Source of the DNA: Anoplolepis gracilipes
Taxonomy: Eukaryota > Arthropoda > Insecta > Hymenoptera > Formicidae
Assembly (NCBI RefSeq): GCF_047496725.1
Contig: NC_132972.1
Location: 2,348,001 to 2,412,000 of the forward strand
Length of the DNA stretch: 64,000 bases
Direction: 5' to 3'
Numbering within the stretch: position 1 is the stretch's first letter
DNA letters: not shown here
Content: more model-generated notes on this DNA
The model's input: the letters and a program-made list of their open reading frames with translations, nothing else
The model's database searches: none
What the model was told of the DNA's origin: nothing

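Noticed and set aside
194..62632. Reading the many small cysteine-rich frames as about one hundred separate secreted peptides
   Set aside because: Each is bounded by acceptor and donor sites, none has its own signal peptide or stop after the last cysteine, and phases join all of them into one protein.
62900..63784. Plus-strand frame of 294 codons opposite exon 1
   Set aside because: Antisense shadow of a GC-rich, cysteine-rich exon; it has no domain signature and the minus strand shows a clear EGF pattern.
1..64000. Notch, fibrillin, Crumbs or Uif-like identity from the EGF content
   Set aside because: The DPY module between EGFs and the scale of the array are specific to Dumpy; no LNR, TB, laminin G or transmembrane segment is present here.

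Overview
The window is the interior of one giant gene on the minus strand, transcribed from base 64000 towards base 1. It is the insect apical extracellular matrix gene dumpy (dpy): hundreds of six-cysteine EGF-like modules alternate with the short four-cysteine DPY module (pattern PEC..(D/E)C....AC..xKC.DPC). Neither the start codon and signal peptide (beyond base 64000) nor the C-terminal zona pellucida domain and membrane anchor (beyond base 1) is in view. I could place 108 exons, two of them cut by the window edges. They sum to about 37.8 kb of coding sequence (about 12,600 codons, roughly 59% of the window), with no stop codon and with splice phases that agree at every junction. AT-rich introns, insect-type matrix modules, a Penelope-like fragment and a hAT-type MITE suggest an insect, most likely a hymenopteran and perhaps an ant. 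The species guess is inference only.

Region 1 (64000-52808, exons 1-20) is irregular. EGF modules, including calcium-binding types, are mixed with long runs of DPY/EB-like four-cysteine modules, and introns fall in all three phases. Region 2 (52208-49047, exon 21) is a single 3162-nt exon coding a Thr/Ser-rich, mucin-like stretch with tandem repeats of about 76 codons, framed by DPY/EGF sequence. Region 3 (48167-44186, exons 22-29) is a transition with short exons. Region 4 (44112-7846, exons 30-92) is a very regular array: nearly every exon is one EGF-DPY-EGF cassette of 297-336 nt with phase-1 introns on both sides. Six recognisable cassette types, which I call A to F in transcription order, repeat as ABCDEF eleven times; each block has 1881-1929 coding nt. 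Region 5 (7353-1, exons 93-108) turns into DPY-EGF half-cassettes of about 60-70 codons, one to five per exon, with a recurring EGF variant carrying the motif P(I/L/M)RTM(I/V)C.

All modules belong to one secreted, membrane-anchored fibre. From the Drosophila protein it is known that Dumpy links epidermal and tracheal cells to the cuticle and bears tension at muscle attachment sites. The EGF/DPY rod would give an extended elastic filament and the mucin-like segment a glycosylated spacer. No other protein-coding gene, RNA gene or CRISPR array is supported. Non-coding features of note are an inverted (fold-back) pair of Penelope-like fragments with a hammerhead-like motif in the intron at 30460-32244, a 628-bp hAT-type MITE with a tandemly duplicated junction at 58070-59002, degenerate tandem repeats in the intron at 34159-35604, and several TA microsatellites.
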